NCBI RefSeq assembly: GCF_042242105.1
Contig: NC_092032.1
Coordinates: forward strand, 6,118,415 to 6,182,414
Source: Pempheris klunzingeri
Taxonomy: Eukaryota; Chordata; Actinopteri; Acropomatiformes; Pempheridae
Length of the DNA stretch: 64,000 bases
Direction: 5' to 3'
Position 1 is the first letter of the stretch. Every line of letters starts with the position of its first letter. A model generated the notes under the pieces. It searched no databases. It was not told the DNA's origin and saw nothing but the letters and a program-made list of their open reading frames with translations. Of this stretch, positions 1 to 42,064 are shown one piece after another. The position numbers were made by a program, and so were the translations under genes.

Positions 1-133
1 CCACCAACCAGTCACCACCCGGAAGAAATAGGGTGCTGACTGAAGCTAACTTGGTTGTGACTCATGCAGATGTAAATTGCAGGAGGACAGAGGGGGATGG
101 GGTCAGTGAGTCACTGGGGGTACTCCTACATTT

Positions 134-5992
<5,859 letters not shown>

Positions 5993-6897
5993 CACAGCCT
6001 GGAGCACACACACTCACACACACACATGAACTGACAAACATTAACACAGATAAACAGCCTTTAAAAAAAATGGAGGGGAATATTTAACAAACCACATCCG
6101 CAGTCAGCCAAGTCATGACTGAGCTATGACTGCAGATATGAGATACAACTAAAATGAATTCATGCCAAACTGAATTCCAAAATCATGTAATGTTGTTGTT
6201 AAAATGTTGTTATTCATATAAAAAAAAAGTGTGAGGAAGACAATTCATATACAGACATCATGTGATTCATTATGGTCGTCTTGTAAATTCGGCAAACACA
6301 TGATTCACTTAGCGCCACATCAGATTAATTAAAATCCCATTTTTCTTCCATAAGGCTGCTGCTGTCGGTGGATGACGGTGTCGCAACAGACTAACGCTAC
6401 AGCTCCCATCACAATCACTGCTAATACTCTTTAATTACGGCAAAACTTTAAGCGTTGTTTTCTGCCGTCTGTCCATTATATAGAGACTTTACTGACGTTA
6501 ACGTAAATTAATTGACGTTACGTTAATGGACCGAAAACTAACGGACCGAGTTGAAACACGTTAACGTTACTAGTAACTACGGCGACACCTTTAAAACGTT
6601 AACGTTACGGTCGTTTCTATTAAAGCAGATAACGCGAAGAGAAAGTCTTCACTTTCTTTAGTTTGAGCTAGTTAATGTTAACTTGATTAGCTAACGTAAA
6701 CTTGATTAGTTAACGTTAACGCCTAACCTAGTGTCAGCTAACAGTCACGTGATACGAAGAAAAGTCGAATACGTTAACGTTACCATTTCAGTCACGTGAG
6801 TACGTAACTTGTAGCTGATAAAAGCTTTACGTTTATATTTATTTTGACAGCGAAAACGACATAACGTGAGCAGGAGCCGTCCCTTGAAGTGTCCTAC

Positions 6898-6950
6898 CTT
6901 GTTAGCTAGCTGTGTTTTGGTGCTAGCAGCAGTGGGAGAGGGCTAGCTCC
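6898..6950 (-). other. cpne3: Non-coding first exon and promoter area of the left copine (right limit approximate)
   Basis: On the minus strand a donor 'CTAACAAG|GTAGGAC' ends an exon at 6898. The coding exon acceptor at 5999-6000 needs an upstream partner, and this is the best one. The TSS is a guess near 6950. The intron just downstream (6480-6800) is dense in GTTAACGTTA-type palindromes. The intron contains no other candidate exon that I could see. Confidence 0.5.
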
Positions 6951-7229
6951 GTGGTGGGCGGTGTCCGGTGGGCTCGTTTCTTCTTACAGGGACACCCGTC
7001 AGATAAGAAAAGTGGGAAATGAGACACACTGAGGAGTTATTTTGGTGGGGCAGAATGTGATTGCTCGATTTAGGAAAGAAGGGGGTAATCTGGATCCATT
7101 GTTGTAGAGGATGAAGTAACGAAAGCAAAAGAGGGCAGTAGCTGCTGCAGTGTAATCTGACAGAAACAGAAACAGTCAATAAGGTAATGCTGCCAGGAGG
7201 AGGGGCTCTGGTGGAGCTACATGCAGTGG

Positions 7230-7520
7230 GTGTTGGAGGAAAAGGTTTTATTGGGTAACGGACTTTTTAAGTAAGAGGAGCAAGAATGATGTGAAATTTC
7301 CAACAAGCGTGAAGTCAAAACTAGCCACACCACAGAGGAGTATGAGAGGTCCTGTTCTAGTCCCTGCTGTAATAAATGACTTCTTTGAAAATGTGTCATC
7401 AGATTTGGGAAGATCAGTATTTGCAGATGATGAAGGTTTGTAGAGTAGAGGGAGATCATAGAGGTCATGAAGTGTTGAGAGACAGTTGAGAATATTTTGA
7501 CCCTAGATGGAGAGAGCACA
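7230..7520 (+). mobile_element. Decayed non-LTR retrotransposon reverse transcriptase fragment
   Basis: Read on the plus strand, one frame contains TPQ (7327-7335), the start of the TPQGS-type RT box, then INDFFENVSSDLGRS, then the catalytic-box variant FADD (7420-7431), closed by an in-frame stop at 7441. Spacing and order are those of LINE reverse transcriptases. Only this palm segment remains, with the glycine of the TPQG box replaced. It lies between the 3' end of the right copine (about 7690) and the promoter of the left copine (about 6950). The long minus-strand open frame here is a shadow. Confidence 0.7.
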
Positions 7521-7689
7521 TTAAATATTGTGGGTTAGTGCTTAAAAATGTACGTTTTGAACTTCCGTACAGGGTTGGACCAGTGATGGGTGCGCTCATC
7601 ATTTTGTAGGTTTAAGCAAACTTTAGTAAAATTGATCTAATAGTAAAATATTTTACATCATTCAGTGTATAAAAATGGACATAAACACA

Positions 7690-8929
7690 GCTCATAAAAG
7701 TGGAAATAGATTTATTAAAGACACAGAGAGACTTAGTATACACTTAAACAGTCATGCAGTACAGGCCTTCCTTTCCCAGTCACAAAGCCATCGCCCTGGA
7801 CTATCAAAGCTGTAACAGTCAGACAAAAAAAGAGCATCAATTGAGCATAAAGATGCCCAGCAGTCACCTACATGAGTGCTAAGAGGATAACTGTGGTTCA
7901 GTGCTGTGGATGTGGACATCCATGGACTAAAGGTCCGGATTCACCCGGACCAAAGGTGAAGTGAAGTCCAACAGTCTTGGCATCCAAAGACTACAGAGGC
8001 ACATTCATTCAGTGTTAGTGGTAGTGTGTTGTTTTTAAATTTCCATACAGTGTGTAATATATTCAGTATAAAGCTAGACAAACCTAAATATAGTGTGATC
8101 AGTCACTGTTCACCAGAGTAAGAAATAAGAGTAAGCCAAAAACAAGCAGCATCTTTGTGGTCACAGTTCAGTCTCTTTTTTTGGTGCTCATATCACTTCT
8201 TACAGCGCTGATGCAAGTGAAAAAGATTCATTTGACTAAAAATCTCTTCTTTTCCCAGAGGGGTGCAGCAGATGCTTGGAGTTACACTTCTTATAACTGC
8301 TTGCACACACAACAGCAGCAGGACTTGTGTCAAGAAGGCCTGAGGTGTCATACTGGTGTGATTGTGTGGTGCTGACAACAACACAAGCTGTCTAGTCATT
8401 TCCCTTTCCCAAGCCACTGCCAGAGAACGCACCATAGACTGTAAGAGCCCTCAGATGATTTGAGGATTAAGACACAAAATTTGTCTCTTAGAAACTTTGG
8501 TTACAGCGCTGACAGATATGTAACGTAAGACAGCAGACAAAATGTGACACATGTTGAAAAGCCTGAAAACATTTATACAACAAAGAAATAAACAGGAAAT
8601 TATGGCACTCAATCACCAAAGCCATAGCAACATCGAGTGTTACATGTGTAGCACACAGAATATATTCTGATTACTTTTACTGTTCTCATGCACCATACAA
8701 GCTACCATGTCCCTTGGTCACAGCAACTCTTTCATGAACTTTAACTGAAGTCAAACCACATTTTTAACATTACTGATCATTCCAATCACAGATTTGAGAT
8801 AATTATCATATTTTTCTCACATTTATGTCTCAGCATTGTCCCATTCCAGACAGTAAATACAGAAGACGGGCGCAGGAGTTAGAGATAAGCAATAAATATG
8901 AGCTTTTTGGGTTGATTTAACCCACCTTT
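7690..8929 (-). other. 3' UTR of the right copine with poly(A) signal
   Basis: The region runs from the stop codon at 8930-8932 to just past an AATAAA on the minus strand (plus-strand tttatt at 7711-7716). That gives a 3' UTR of about 1.24 kb. No other minus-strand AATAAA was seen in between. The open frames here (for example 8157-8375 plus and 8193-8435 minus) have no homology I recognise. Confidence 0.6.
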
Positions 8930-14613
<5,684 letters not shown>

Positions 14614-14679
14614 GGCAGCTTGTTGCGCTGGGATGATCAGACAAAGGCATCATTGAGAATCCACAAATCCAGGTGAGGT

Positions 14680-14800
14680 GAGAGTGAGCACATTTAATTT
14701 ATCAATGTATTTAAGTACAATTTTGAGGTACGTGTAAGTTAAATACTTCTATTTTCCGCAGCTTTATGTTTCTTCTCCACTACATTTCATTCACAGGGGC
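14680..14800. repeat. Second piece of the same dispersed repeat family
   Basis: The text 'aagtacaattttgaggta' followed by 'ttctccactacatttcat' matches the other half of the family seen at 12846-13110. It lies between the non-coding first exon and the first coding exon of the right copine. Confidence 0.5.
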
Positions 14801-15264
14801 CACTCAGCTAATTGACTGAAGAATAAGTAGTTTAACTCAAGTAAAGTTGGACTGCAGGACGTGAAGGAGTGTTCGTCCACTGCTGCTGTAGATGTTCTCT
14901 GACGGACAGCTACTGTTACACACGATGTTAGCAACTCAAAACGCTTATCACAGGATGGACCTTTGTACCAACAAGGAACCTGTAGCTAACCAGCTAATTA
15001 TATGATAACAGCAGTGGAGTAATGAAACACACAAGGGTTAGGGTTAGCTCTGGCAGGGTGACTTTGGTATCATTTGTTACTGTTACATGAGCTAACGTCC
15101 GCTTTAGCATGGCGTTAATTAGGCTCAGCCACGCAAGCAGTGCCAGTTAACATTAAGTGGGTGTGGCGACGCCTGTGGCACCAAAACTAAATACTGCCAA
15201 ACGATACAGTGCCCCCATACGCATATTAATTATTAACAAAGTTGACTTAAGCTCATTTAATTAC

Positions 15265-15345
15265 CTGTTTGGTTGTGGAAAATGTACAATATTTGGCCGC
15301 CTCTGGTCCTAGCTACACGAATACGTGATTATTATCTGACAAGAA
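15265..15345 (-). other. Non-coding first exon of the right copine (right limit approximate)
   Basis: A minus-strand donor 'CCAAACAG|GTAATT' ends an exon at 15265. The coding exon at 14455-14613 has its acceptor at 14628-14629, so a spliced 5' leader is expected. The start is inferred near the GC box at 15360-15371. Confidence 0.5.
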
Positions 15346-16227
15346 CAGCTGAGGAGCCCGGGGGCGGAGCCAGCAGCTAACTAGCTAGCTAACCTCTCCA
15401 GTTCCCCCAGTGTTTCCCCATAGGTTTGCTAACTGGTAATGTTAGACCACATGTTTATGTGTGTCTAGTACAGTCACGCTTAATTAAATCGACACTTTGT
15501 GGTGACACTTGGGGAAAAAGGCATAGACGTAAATACAACTGCCTGGTAAAATTACTCGGAAATGACGGGGTTTGTTTGTTTCCTACCGACCGCTTATGTA
15601 GTGGACATACTGGTCCAGGGTGCATTCAAGAAAGACAATTTTGTAGCAACAATTTAACGCTTGTAGCTAAATTTTAACCGCAGTGGTTGTGTATTAAGAT
15701 GTAAGACGGTCGGTGTGTCGAGTAGGATAGCTTCTGTAAATGTTCGTTTAGCTAGTAGAGCATTTATTGTGTTTGTATTCAAATGATTTTTAGCCGATGG
15801 TAACCCTTCCAGTGTGAGCTTTAGGGGATATTTGTAACCGACCCAGTCAAAGAGTTTATTCTGTTTCGTCTCACTTGTTAATCCACCTTTGTAAACCTTC
15901 TTATAGTCTGTCTGAAATGGGCTGTAGAAAAAGATTAATTTGTTACATAAACAACAAATGAACTCAAATACATGACATGCTAAAGTTATGCCAAAAGACT
16001 AGAAAATATGTTACAAAAATATAAAGGATGGTTTTTAATATGTAAAAAGGTAACATATGCCACAATAATTAAACTATTCAATGAAATATAAAAGTGTGCG
16101 TGTTAGTTGGGAGACTGACATCCCCAGTTTCTGTAACTTTGCAACGTTTTGTGTTTGTGCTCCTGAATGTCCACTGTTTGTATACCGCCGCAGTTCCCGA
16201 TCGCTGAGCGTGCGCACCGGTGGCACC
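15340..16227. promoter_or_regulatory. Divergent promoter region between the right copine and rmdn1
   Basis: About 0.9 kb separates the two outward-facing transcripts. A GC box (gggggcggagcc, 15360-15371) sits by the copine start. 'ctaactagctagctaacc' lies beside it. The rmdn1 ATG lies in a G+C-richer stretch from about 16190. No TATA box is evident. Nothing else recognisable was found here. Confidence 0.45.
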
Positions 16228-17500
16228 ATGGCGGGGACGGTGTTGGTGCGCTGTGTGAGCAGGACTCTACTGTCACCATCGGCTGCGAAGGGGATCAGAG
16301 GCAGGGGGACACTTCGGTATCGGTGGACAGCTGTGAAGGAAGGAAGGACCTCCGCTGCTCTGACCGTAAATAACCTCGCTTTGTATTCTCACTCTCTCAC
16401 TGTTGTGGTCCTGCAGGAAAACAGGTTGAATGTGGGTGAAAGGGCAGCAGGGCTGAAAGTGCTACCTCACCGGAGAGCTGCTTAACCGCTTTGCATCAGG
16501 ACTCAGCAACACCATCACTGTATCTAAGTGTTCACACGATGAGCAGGACAGGATCATTTAAGGGGAATTTTAGTTTGAAACAGACAAGTGAGTCAGATCA
16601 TTGTGAGTAACAGCCAGCAGCCAGGGGCCACTTAGAGCCTGAGGTGGTCCCCTTGTGTGTGTTTGTTCATGTGTGTTCATGTCACTTCCTTCAGTGTGTG
16701 CAGAGCAGAAGAGCTGCAGTCCTCCTGGGCCTCCCCACACTCTCCTTCCTGGGTTATGAGGCTTATCACAGAGTGCAGAGGTCAGCCGTCGTCCTCGCTC
16801 TGGAGAAAGGTAGCTGGTAAACGCAGTTAGATGGCACACAGGCATGTTTGCCATCCAGGACGGCGTGTGACTGAACTGGCTGTTGTGTTTGGTGTCTGTG
16901 CAGAGGAGGTGCTGGAGCAGGCTGACTACCTGTACAGCTGTGCAGAGACGGAGAAGCTGTACCAGCTGCTGCTGCAGCACAAGGACAGGTCAGGAGTTCA
17001 GCCACTTCCAGTTCCCCTCCTGCCCTCCCTACAAGTTATTACAGTCCAGCCTGTTTTGGCACACTGTATTTATGTGATCAATTTCCCCTGCTTATTTCTT
17101 TTTTATTTTTTTCATTTGGACAGACTGATTCTAAAACTAAATATCTCACTGTGGTAGAGTCTTTACTGGATGCTTCAAAAGGGAAAGGGGGGGGCTGCCT
17201 CACACAGCATGGGGACAAAAATGCTTGAAAAATTTAATAAGGAAGACTAAACGGTAGACACACAAACAAATGTACAAAATATGTATTCTATGTATTTATT
17301 TTTTATTGGTTATACATGTATCTATATATATATGTATATTTATTGTTGTTATGTTTTTTTAGATAAAAAAGACGATTTCCCTTTGTGATATTTACCACCA
17401 AAGGGCATCAAAGTTCAACATTTTATACACATGACCATTTCCATGCATACTGCATCTACACTCTCAGCTGATTTGTCCCATTTTCCTGTGTGTGTGTGTG

Positions 17501-17533
<33 letters not shown>

Positions 17534-19020
17534 CCTCCAGTGACGATGCAGAGTTCCTGTGGAGGCTGGCCCGAGCGTCCCGCGACGTGTCCCTCCTGCC
17601 CAACATGGAGGCCAAGCAGAAGAAGCAGCTGACGTACGAGGCCTTCGAATACGCAAAGAAGGCTCTGGAGAAAGACAACAACAATTTCGCGGCACACAAA
17701 GTAAGACGGCAGCTTCACTGGGAAGGCACGACTGAACTGATCAGGTCTCTAAGCTTCTCTGTGGTGGTGGTGTTTTTGTTCTAAGGGCTTTTGCCACGAG
17801 CGTCAGTGATGACCTCTGTAAAACTTCTTGCATGAACTCGCAACTGCAGAATGTTTCTAAGTTCTTCAGCCTATTATGACACAACAGAGCTTCTTTTACG
17901 ACACATCAGACATCAACATTGTTCCCCTCCTCACACAGTGGTACGCAGTGTGTCTCAGTGATATTGGGGATTACGAGGGAGTCAAGGTGAAAATTGGAAA
18001 TTCCTACATCATCCGTGATCATCTAGAGGTGAGAGGATGTTTGGATCAGTGTCATATTATCACTGTATCACTCATCCATATTTGTAAGTTAAACATGGTG
18101 CTTCTGCTTTTTCTTAGACAGCCATCAGGCTCAATCCCAAAGATGCCACTTCCCTACATATTTTGGGTCACTGGTGAGTATTTTGGGTTACTGGGGGGCA
18201 CTTTCTAAGCAGTGAAGTGACTTTATTTTGGACGTTTCTATCAAATGAGCCGCTTCAACTGTAGTTGTAACAACATTCCTTTTGTCCAAGATTCACTATT
18301 GTGCCAAATAATTCAATTTCTATATTATCGGAGCTTAAAGCGGCTTCTAATGACTTCTCTCTCTCAGGTGCTTTGCCTTCGCTGAGCTGCCGTGGTATCA
18401 ACGCCAGGTGGCTGCTGTAGTTTTTTCAACCCCACCCACGGCCACGTACGAGGAGGTGAGGTCGACGAAGCAGCGTCAGGCCCAACTGACATCAGTTACT
18501 TGTCATTTTTCTGTTTGGCCTGGGTTTCAGACGTCTTTACAAACTCGTGTTTTCTGCCTCTTTCAGGCTTTGGAATTCTTCCTGAAAGCTGAAGAAGGTA
18601 AAACACAGCATAGGAATAAGAAGACACAGAGGACAATACTGCTCTCCTCCAATTTAAACTCTTATGAAGCTTTAAAATGCATTGAACTAAGTGACTAACT
18701 ACAGAGCTGTGTCGTTTCTCCATTTTCCTCAGTTGATCCAAACTTCTACAGTAAAAACCTGATCATGCTCGGGAAGACGTACATGGCCATGAAAGACAAA
18801 GAGAGAGCGCTGCTGTGGCTCACCAAAGCGAAGGAGTACCCTGCTCACACACTGGAGGACAAAGAGGTACGACAGCTTTTGATTTACTGCAGTGTAACAT
18901 AGTTTATGTGTGAGAAACATAAAACATAGAGGAATCTCTATGCGTGAGTCAGCTTACAGTATATTTGCACCTCTGCAGGTCCATAGAGAAGCAGTGGACC
19001 TCCTGAAAAAGCTCGGATGA
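16228..19020 (+). CDS. rmdn1: Regulator of microtubule dynamics protein 1 (10 coding exons)
   Basis: RMDN1 (formerly FAM82B) is a TPR-like helical-repeat protein associated with microtubules and mitochondria. Coding exons: 16228-16365, 16695-16809, 16904-16988, 17541-17700, 17939-18028, 18118-18173, 18368-18455, 18567-18597, 18733-18866, 18979-19020. They total 939 nt, giving 312 residues (human 314). The ATG has a strong context (CACCATGG). The N-terminus is arginine-rich like a mitochondrial presequence, and exon 2 encodes a hydrophobic stretch (LLGLPTLSFLGYEAY). Family signatures seen: EEVLEQADYLY, ETEKLYQLL, LWRLARASRDV, WYAVCLSDIGDYEG, AIRLNPKDATSLHILG, FAELPWYQR and DPNFYSKNL. The exon 1/2 junction is the least certain part: a donor at 16317 joined to an acceptor inside exon 2 would also keep frame. 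The gene faces the copine and converges on wwp1. Confidence 0.92.
17487..17528 (+). repeat. (GT)n microsatellite upstream of rmdn1 exon 4
   Basis: The GT tract, with one interruption, ends 12 bp before the acceptor of the exon at 17541. In the RNA it is a UG tract in the polypyrimidine-tract position. Confidence 0.95.
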
Positions 19021-19096
19021 AGCAATATGTTGCCTTTGAGGACCTTTGGACTGTTAATAATTGCTAACAAAGTGTTTCCTTTGTTATGATTTTGTA

Positions 19097-19102
19097 ATTA
19101 AA
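19097..19102 (+). other. rmdn1: Probable rmdn1 poly(A) signal (ATTAAA)
   Basis: The hexamer ATTAAA lies 77 bp after the rmdn1 stop. The next AATAAA on this strand (19447-19452) lies within the following repeat. Confidence 0.5.
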
Positions 19103-19379
19103 TCAAAATGTGGCCTAGCACACAGAAATCACTCGTGCTTTTAACAGATCTTCAGGATGTGAGAGCTCTCTGCACATCTGGTCAGGCCTCGCACTGACTT
19201 TTCTCTAACATCTGGCTGTCACTTTTTCTACATTTTTAAGATCTGCATTCTAAAAATCCAGTAAGTGTGATCAAGAGAATGACATTTTTAGAAGTTTTAC
19301 TGAAGCAAATTTCATTACCAAACTGTATATGTAAGCTAAGAATTTTCATGTATTTTGGACGGTGCATCAAGGAGTTACA

Positions 19380-20230
19380 CGTCACTTCCTGTGTCCCCTA
19401 TGTGGCGCTAGAGAACAGCCACTAATTGCATCCTATATTTCAGCATAATAAAGTGTTGACTACACCGTGAAAATTTCATGCAAATCAAATGATGATTGGC
19501 ACAAAAGTCTTACTTCCTGTTGTCACCAGGTGGCGCAATGACTGGTCGCTAATTGTCATGTAGATGTATTCAGGCCGGGAGTCAGACTGGATAATGTGCA
19601 CTAACAATATAACAGTTTCCTGTTTCATGACGAACACAGCGTTGCCACGGTGACAGCGTTTGAAGTGAGTATCATCCACGTCTTGGGAATGTTTGGACCA
19701 AATTTGAGGTGTCTGTGGTTAACCTGCTGAGAGAGAGACGTCTGAGAACAAAACATGCACTTCCTCCCACCACTAGGTGGCGCTATGACTGTGGTTCTAA
19801 ATGAGCACATGCATGTCTTCAGAGGCGGACAGTCATCAAACATGTCAAGTTTGGTGCTGATTGGATCATGTAGAGTCTATTTATTAACAACTTCCTGTTT
19901 CATGGCGTGACACTGAAGTTTGACAGCTGGCCACGCCCACACCATTAAAGTTTTGTAGAGACTTTTAATAACTTTTCACCGTTAATGTCTTTTCTACCAG
20001 CTGACCAAGTTTGAAGTGGATCGCTTCAACCCCCTCGGACTAATTCGTTCATTTATGACCCCTGTAAATCGCCAAAAATGTACAGAAAATCCAATATGGC
20101 CGACTTCCTGTTGGGTTGAGGTCATCGCTCCAAGAGACTTTTTTTGTACATCTTGAAGAGACACACGAACCCTCCAAATGTTGTACATGACTGATGCGTG
20201 TGCAAAGTTTCAGGAGTTTTTGTGCATGTT
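19380..20230. repeat. Degenerate modular dispersed repeat between rmdn1 and wwp1
   Basis: Related modules recur: an acttcctg-type start followed by 'aggtggcgctatgact' or a close variant, near 19383, 19509 and 19756. 'ttcctgtttcatg' occurs near 19616 and 19890, and 'acttcctgttgggttgagg' near 20102. This is a common fish intergenic repeat of uncertain class. It encodes no protein that I can see. Confidence 0.6.
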
Positions 20231-20339
20231 CAGGCCGTCAAACCTAATCAGTATCAGATGGAACATAACCAGTTCTTGTTACAGGAAGACACACTGGTGG
20301 CAGAAAAATCAATTCAAACCAGCTGTAGAGATGGTCAGA

Positions 20340-23300
20340 TACATTTATTAAATATGGTTCTTTCCACAGGCAAGATCCAACCAAAACAAAGGATAAACCA
20401 AGAGCACATAGTTTAGGTTTCCTTCCCGTGAGAACAGATTAAGGTTTGCCAACAGTTGTGTTGTGAATCCTGAGCAGAAGGCCTCTCATCCCCCGGTGAT
20501 CACAGCAAAAAGGAAAAAAGGAGAAGAAAGAAAGCACGGAGGTCACGGAGGGGGTTTATTCACTTATTTATTTGTATCTCATAAATCCATCTCTCTTCAT
20601 TAAAATGGGTGAAAGCAGATTAAAAATGAATCTTCTATACACATCGTCTCCAGTAAAGGGGCATTCTGTACAGTGTAGTTGGTGTTTACAGTGTGTATCT
20701 ACACGCGATATGTTACAGTTTGGATGCGTTTCAGATGGCCTACACCGCAGGAAGCTCCCTGCTGCATCATCACGGGGGGGGGGGGGGGGGGTCACACCTA
20801 GTCTGGTTACTGGCTACGATGAAGGCAACCCGAAACGTCCCGTCTATTTCTGATAAGAACAAAAGGCATCACAGATTTCCATCAATGGAGCGGCGGCTCT
20901 GTGTAATTAATTATAATATTTAAGTACTTTATTTACTTTCATTATCTTTATACAATGAATATTCACATACACAGTTGATTTTCTTTGATTACACGTTTCT
21001 GTTCAAAAGGAAGCACAAAGTTATGCGGATCTGACTAAAAGTTGGCTCCTTTTGCTACAGTGAATGTTTTTCTTCATACTGTCGTCCCTCCTCCCAGCTC
21101 TTCCTCAGGGACAGCTGAGTGCGTTATATACATGACTGATAGAATGAGTGATCACCAGCTCCTCCTAGGAAGTCTGAAGCAGCTTGCTGCTGTCTGCGGT
21201 GGTCTGACAAAACATGATGCTAGAGGACACGAGGGGAGCGGTGTGCCACTGCCGGAGCTTTTTATCCTGCGTTCAGTCCGCTCACTGAAAGAATAAGCAC
21301 CAGAGTTGTCTTTTAGAAACGATGGGAGTTAGACGTGACGCTCTGAAAAACAAAGGGCATGTGTCCTGAAGCGGTTAAGCGGAGAAAAGGACGAGGGGAT
21401 GCAAAAACAAAAACACACAAGTGCATCGTCAGGCCTGCTGCTGTGTCGGCTGCTGAGGATTATCTGGTGGTGGCACCTTACTGTCTCATTGATGGAGTCT
21501 TATGATCCTTACATGTATGTGAAATAGGCAAAGGTTGTTGTTTTTTTTTTTCTGCAAACAGCCTCAACTTTACTGATTTCCACACAGATATCTTTATTAC
21601 TCATCTCAGCACAGAGCGTGAGAATGAGATGGAACGTGGGCAGAATAAATGTGAGTGTGAGATCTCAGGAAAAGCGGCTCAGCACTAGGGCTTCGCTTCT
21701 GTGGAACTGGACTGTGGTCACACTGCTGACAGCACAGCCTGTATCAGACACACACTGCATGTGACAGACCTGTTACTTCTACCAATACCCTACAGGTAAA
21801 GGTTTAGAGCCCAGTTAATACTCCCAGAGGCCCGACATTTCTAGTGGACCCCTCAGCCCCCTTTTAATGCTCATTTTCCACTCCACGCTGCCTGTGGGGA
21901 ATATTTGTCTGTGTTTGCATACGATGCGCTTAAATAACTCAGGAAGTGAAATTCTTTTTCAGTCAAGCGTCTGTGATCACCTTCATGATCACTGGACAAA
22001 ATAAAAAAAATAAAAAAACACTCTGATGATGATATTTTTGCAACAATGATAGGATTTGTGTGCAGCTGTAATTAGTTCATGTTTGGTAAAATGTGCTTCT
22101 TTCAGTACAAGTACGAATGTACTCAAGAGTATTTCTATGAATGAGACATTCAACCTCTGGACTTCAGGACAGCACCGTGTGGTCAAATATCATATGCTGT
22201 CTTTTGAGTTTCCTGATTAAAATGTCAGCTTTCATTTAGTAGGCGTCATGTTTATAGCAAGGATCACGACAGGAACATTTGACTACTGTGATCATTTAAC
22301 TGAGGAGTTTTAGTAAATGTGATCTCCTAGTTATCAAATAAGCACAATCATGTCTGGTGCTCTTGTCCACCAGTGGACTCTTTCCACTCTGGGATGAGAT
22401 TTCACAGCGTTGTCGGGGAATCAGTCAAGCACAAACAATCTATCGAGTCAGAGCCTTTTGTTTTTTTTTTTGTCTTTTTACAACAATTTTGGAAACGGCT
22501 CAATCTTCACTAAAATCTGTGAGTGTGTCACTCTAATGGGCATCTTGCTTGCCGACTGAAGCAGCAGGCTGCAGTCTAGGTGGCCTGGACCGCGTTCACC
22601 GTCGTCATCACAGCCCGAACCACAGAGCCCACAGCCACCACACTCACACACACACAATTCACTCTGTTGCTTCAATTTAGAATATTGTCCTTGTGTCCCC
22701 GTGTTCCTGATGATATAGAGGCCTTTCTCCACCAGAGTCTTATTTCCTTACTCGTGTCTTTATCCAAACAGGAGGATCCGGTGGTGCTTCTCTCTCTGGG
22801 CTGGTGTCCACTGTATGAGAGGGTTCTTCTCTGCTTCAGATCAGCCCACCCTGAACACTTTGCGTTGTGGACGATGATGCTGAGAAAGCTCATTAGGAGA
22901 CGGAGCGTCCATGCTAAAATGTGACCATTTGTGTACGTATGGTGGTCGCAGCAGTCTTCCCATCTTCAGAGGCAGCCATGCAAGCACGCAAACGATTGCA
23001 ACAGTAATTGAAACAATTACTATGGGTCCAACGGGGAAAAGAAAAAAAAAAAAAAAGATTCAGGCACCAGACCCCAACACTACTCTTGCCTTTTAGAAAC
23101 TCTATAGAACTAGAGCTTTAAAAGAAGATTGAGCTTCAACTATAAAATCCTCTCAAAAACACTTTTAGTCTCTTTTAAAAAGCCAGTCAGCAGTGGGGAG
23201 GAAATTAAAAAAATATCCATGATTTCTGTTTTTAAACAGAGGAGCAAAAATGCTGAAATGCTTGCATATTTCATGATGGGGCGTTATATAATATTTAAGG

Positions 23301-23471
23301 GCTGGGGGACAGGGTTGCGGCAAAAATGATGCTGCAAATTAAGATTTGGTTTCAAATGACAAAATAGCTTATATACATTGGTGGTTATCTTGTGCAATTT
23401 TTTAGTTTGTTTTACTTGGCTGAATAAACAGCGATGGGGGAGGGAGAGAAACACAAGAGGATTCCCCCCCT
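20340..23471 (-). other. wwp1: Probable long 3' UTR of wwp1 (left end uncertain)
   Basis: No gene-like frame exists between the rmdn1-side repeat and the wwp1 stop. Minus-strand AATAAA signals occur at 20344-20349 and 20555-20560, giving a 3' UTR of up to 3.1 kb. Shorter forms are possible. The stretch contains an 18-base G run (20774-20791) and a CA-rich patch near 22640. Small open frames here have no homology I recognise. Confidence 0.35.
20774..20791. repeat. Homopolymer run of 18 G
   Basis: Eighteen consecutive G lie within the presumed wwp1 3' UTR (poly-C in the sense RNA). Length may be unreliable in sequencing. Confidence 0.9.
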
Positions 23472-41682
<18,211 letters not shown>

Positions 41683-42064
41683 GTCATACACCACAGTGGG
41701 AAACCTTCAAAACCATACATACACAAACAAAAACACGCACATCAAACATAGGATCAAGACATATTCCCAGTCAATTAAAAGTAAATAACAAACAGGTGAA
41801 CTCAGCAAGGTTCCAATAAAAATACAGCTCCGAAATCGTAGAGGCTGCTTCAGCATATTTTGAACATTTTGTGAGGGTTTGTGGTCGAGGACCTACAGGC
41901 CCTTAGCTGTTGACATTATTACTTAATTTTCTTAATGTTGTTTCCAATAAAATATCCAATTATAATTCCAAATCAGACATAAAGATGGAAAAATAATCTA
42001 TACTCACAACTGGTGTGTGCTGCTAGACCCTCTGGTTCAGCCCACTCCGTGTCCCATGATTCCT
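41683..42064 (-). other. wwp1: wwp1 5' leader: rest of the ATG exon and upstream non-coding exon 42008-42064
   Basis: The first coding exon probably begins at 41704 after a T-rich acceptor (TTTTGAAG). A separate non-coding exon at 42008-42064 has both an acceptor (TTTTGTAG) and a donor (GTGAGTA) on the minus strand. It carries a complete six-codon upstream ORF (42037-42057). A second upstream ATG at 41685-41687 overlaps the true start out of frame. The start at 41682 has the better context (GACATGG). Confidence 0.6.

Noticed and set aside
7217..7519. Minus-strand open frame of 100 codons
   Set aside because: The plus strand of the same stretch carries reverse transcriptase motifs, so this is a shadow frame.
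17431..17784. Plus-strand open frame through rmdn1 exon 4
   Set aside because: It reads through the GT microsatellite and both splice sites; only 17541-17700 is exon.
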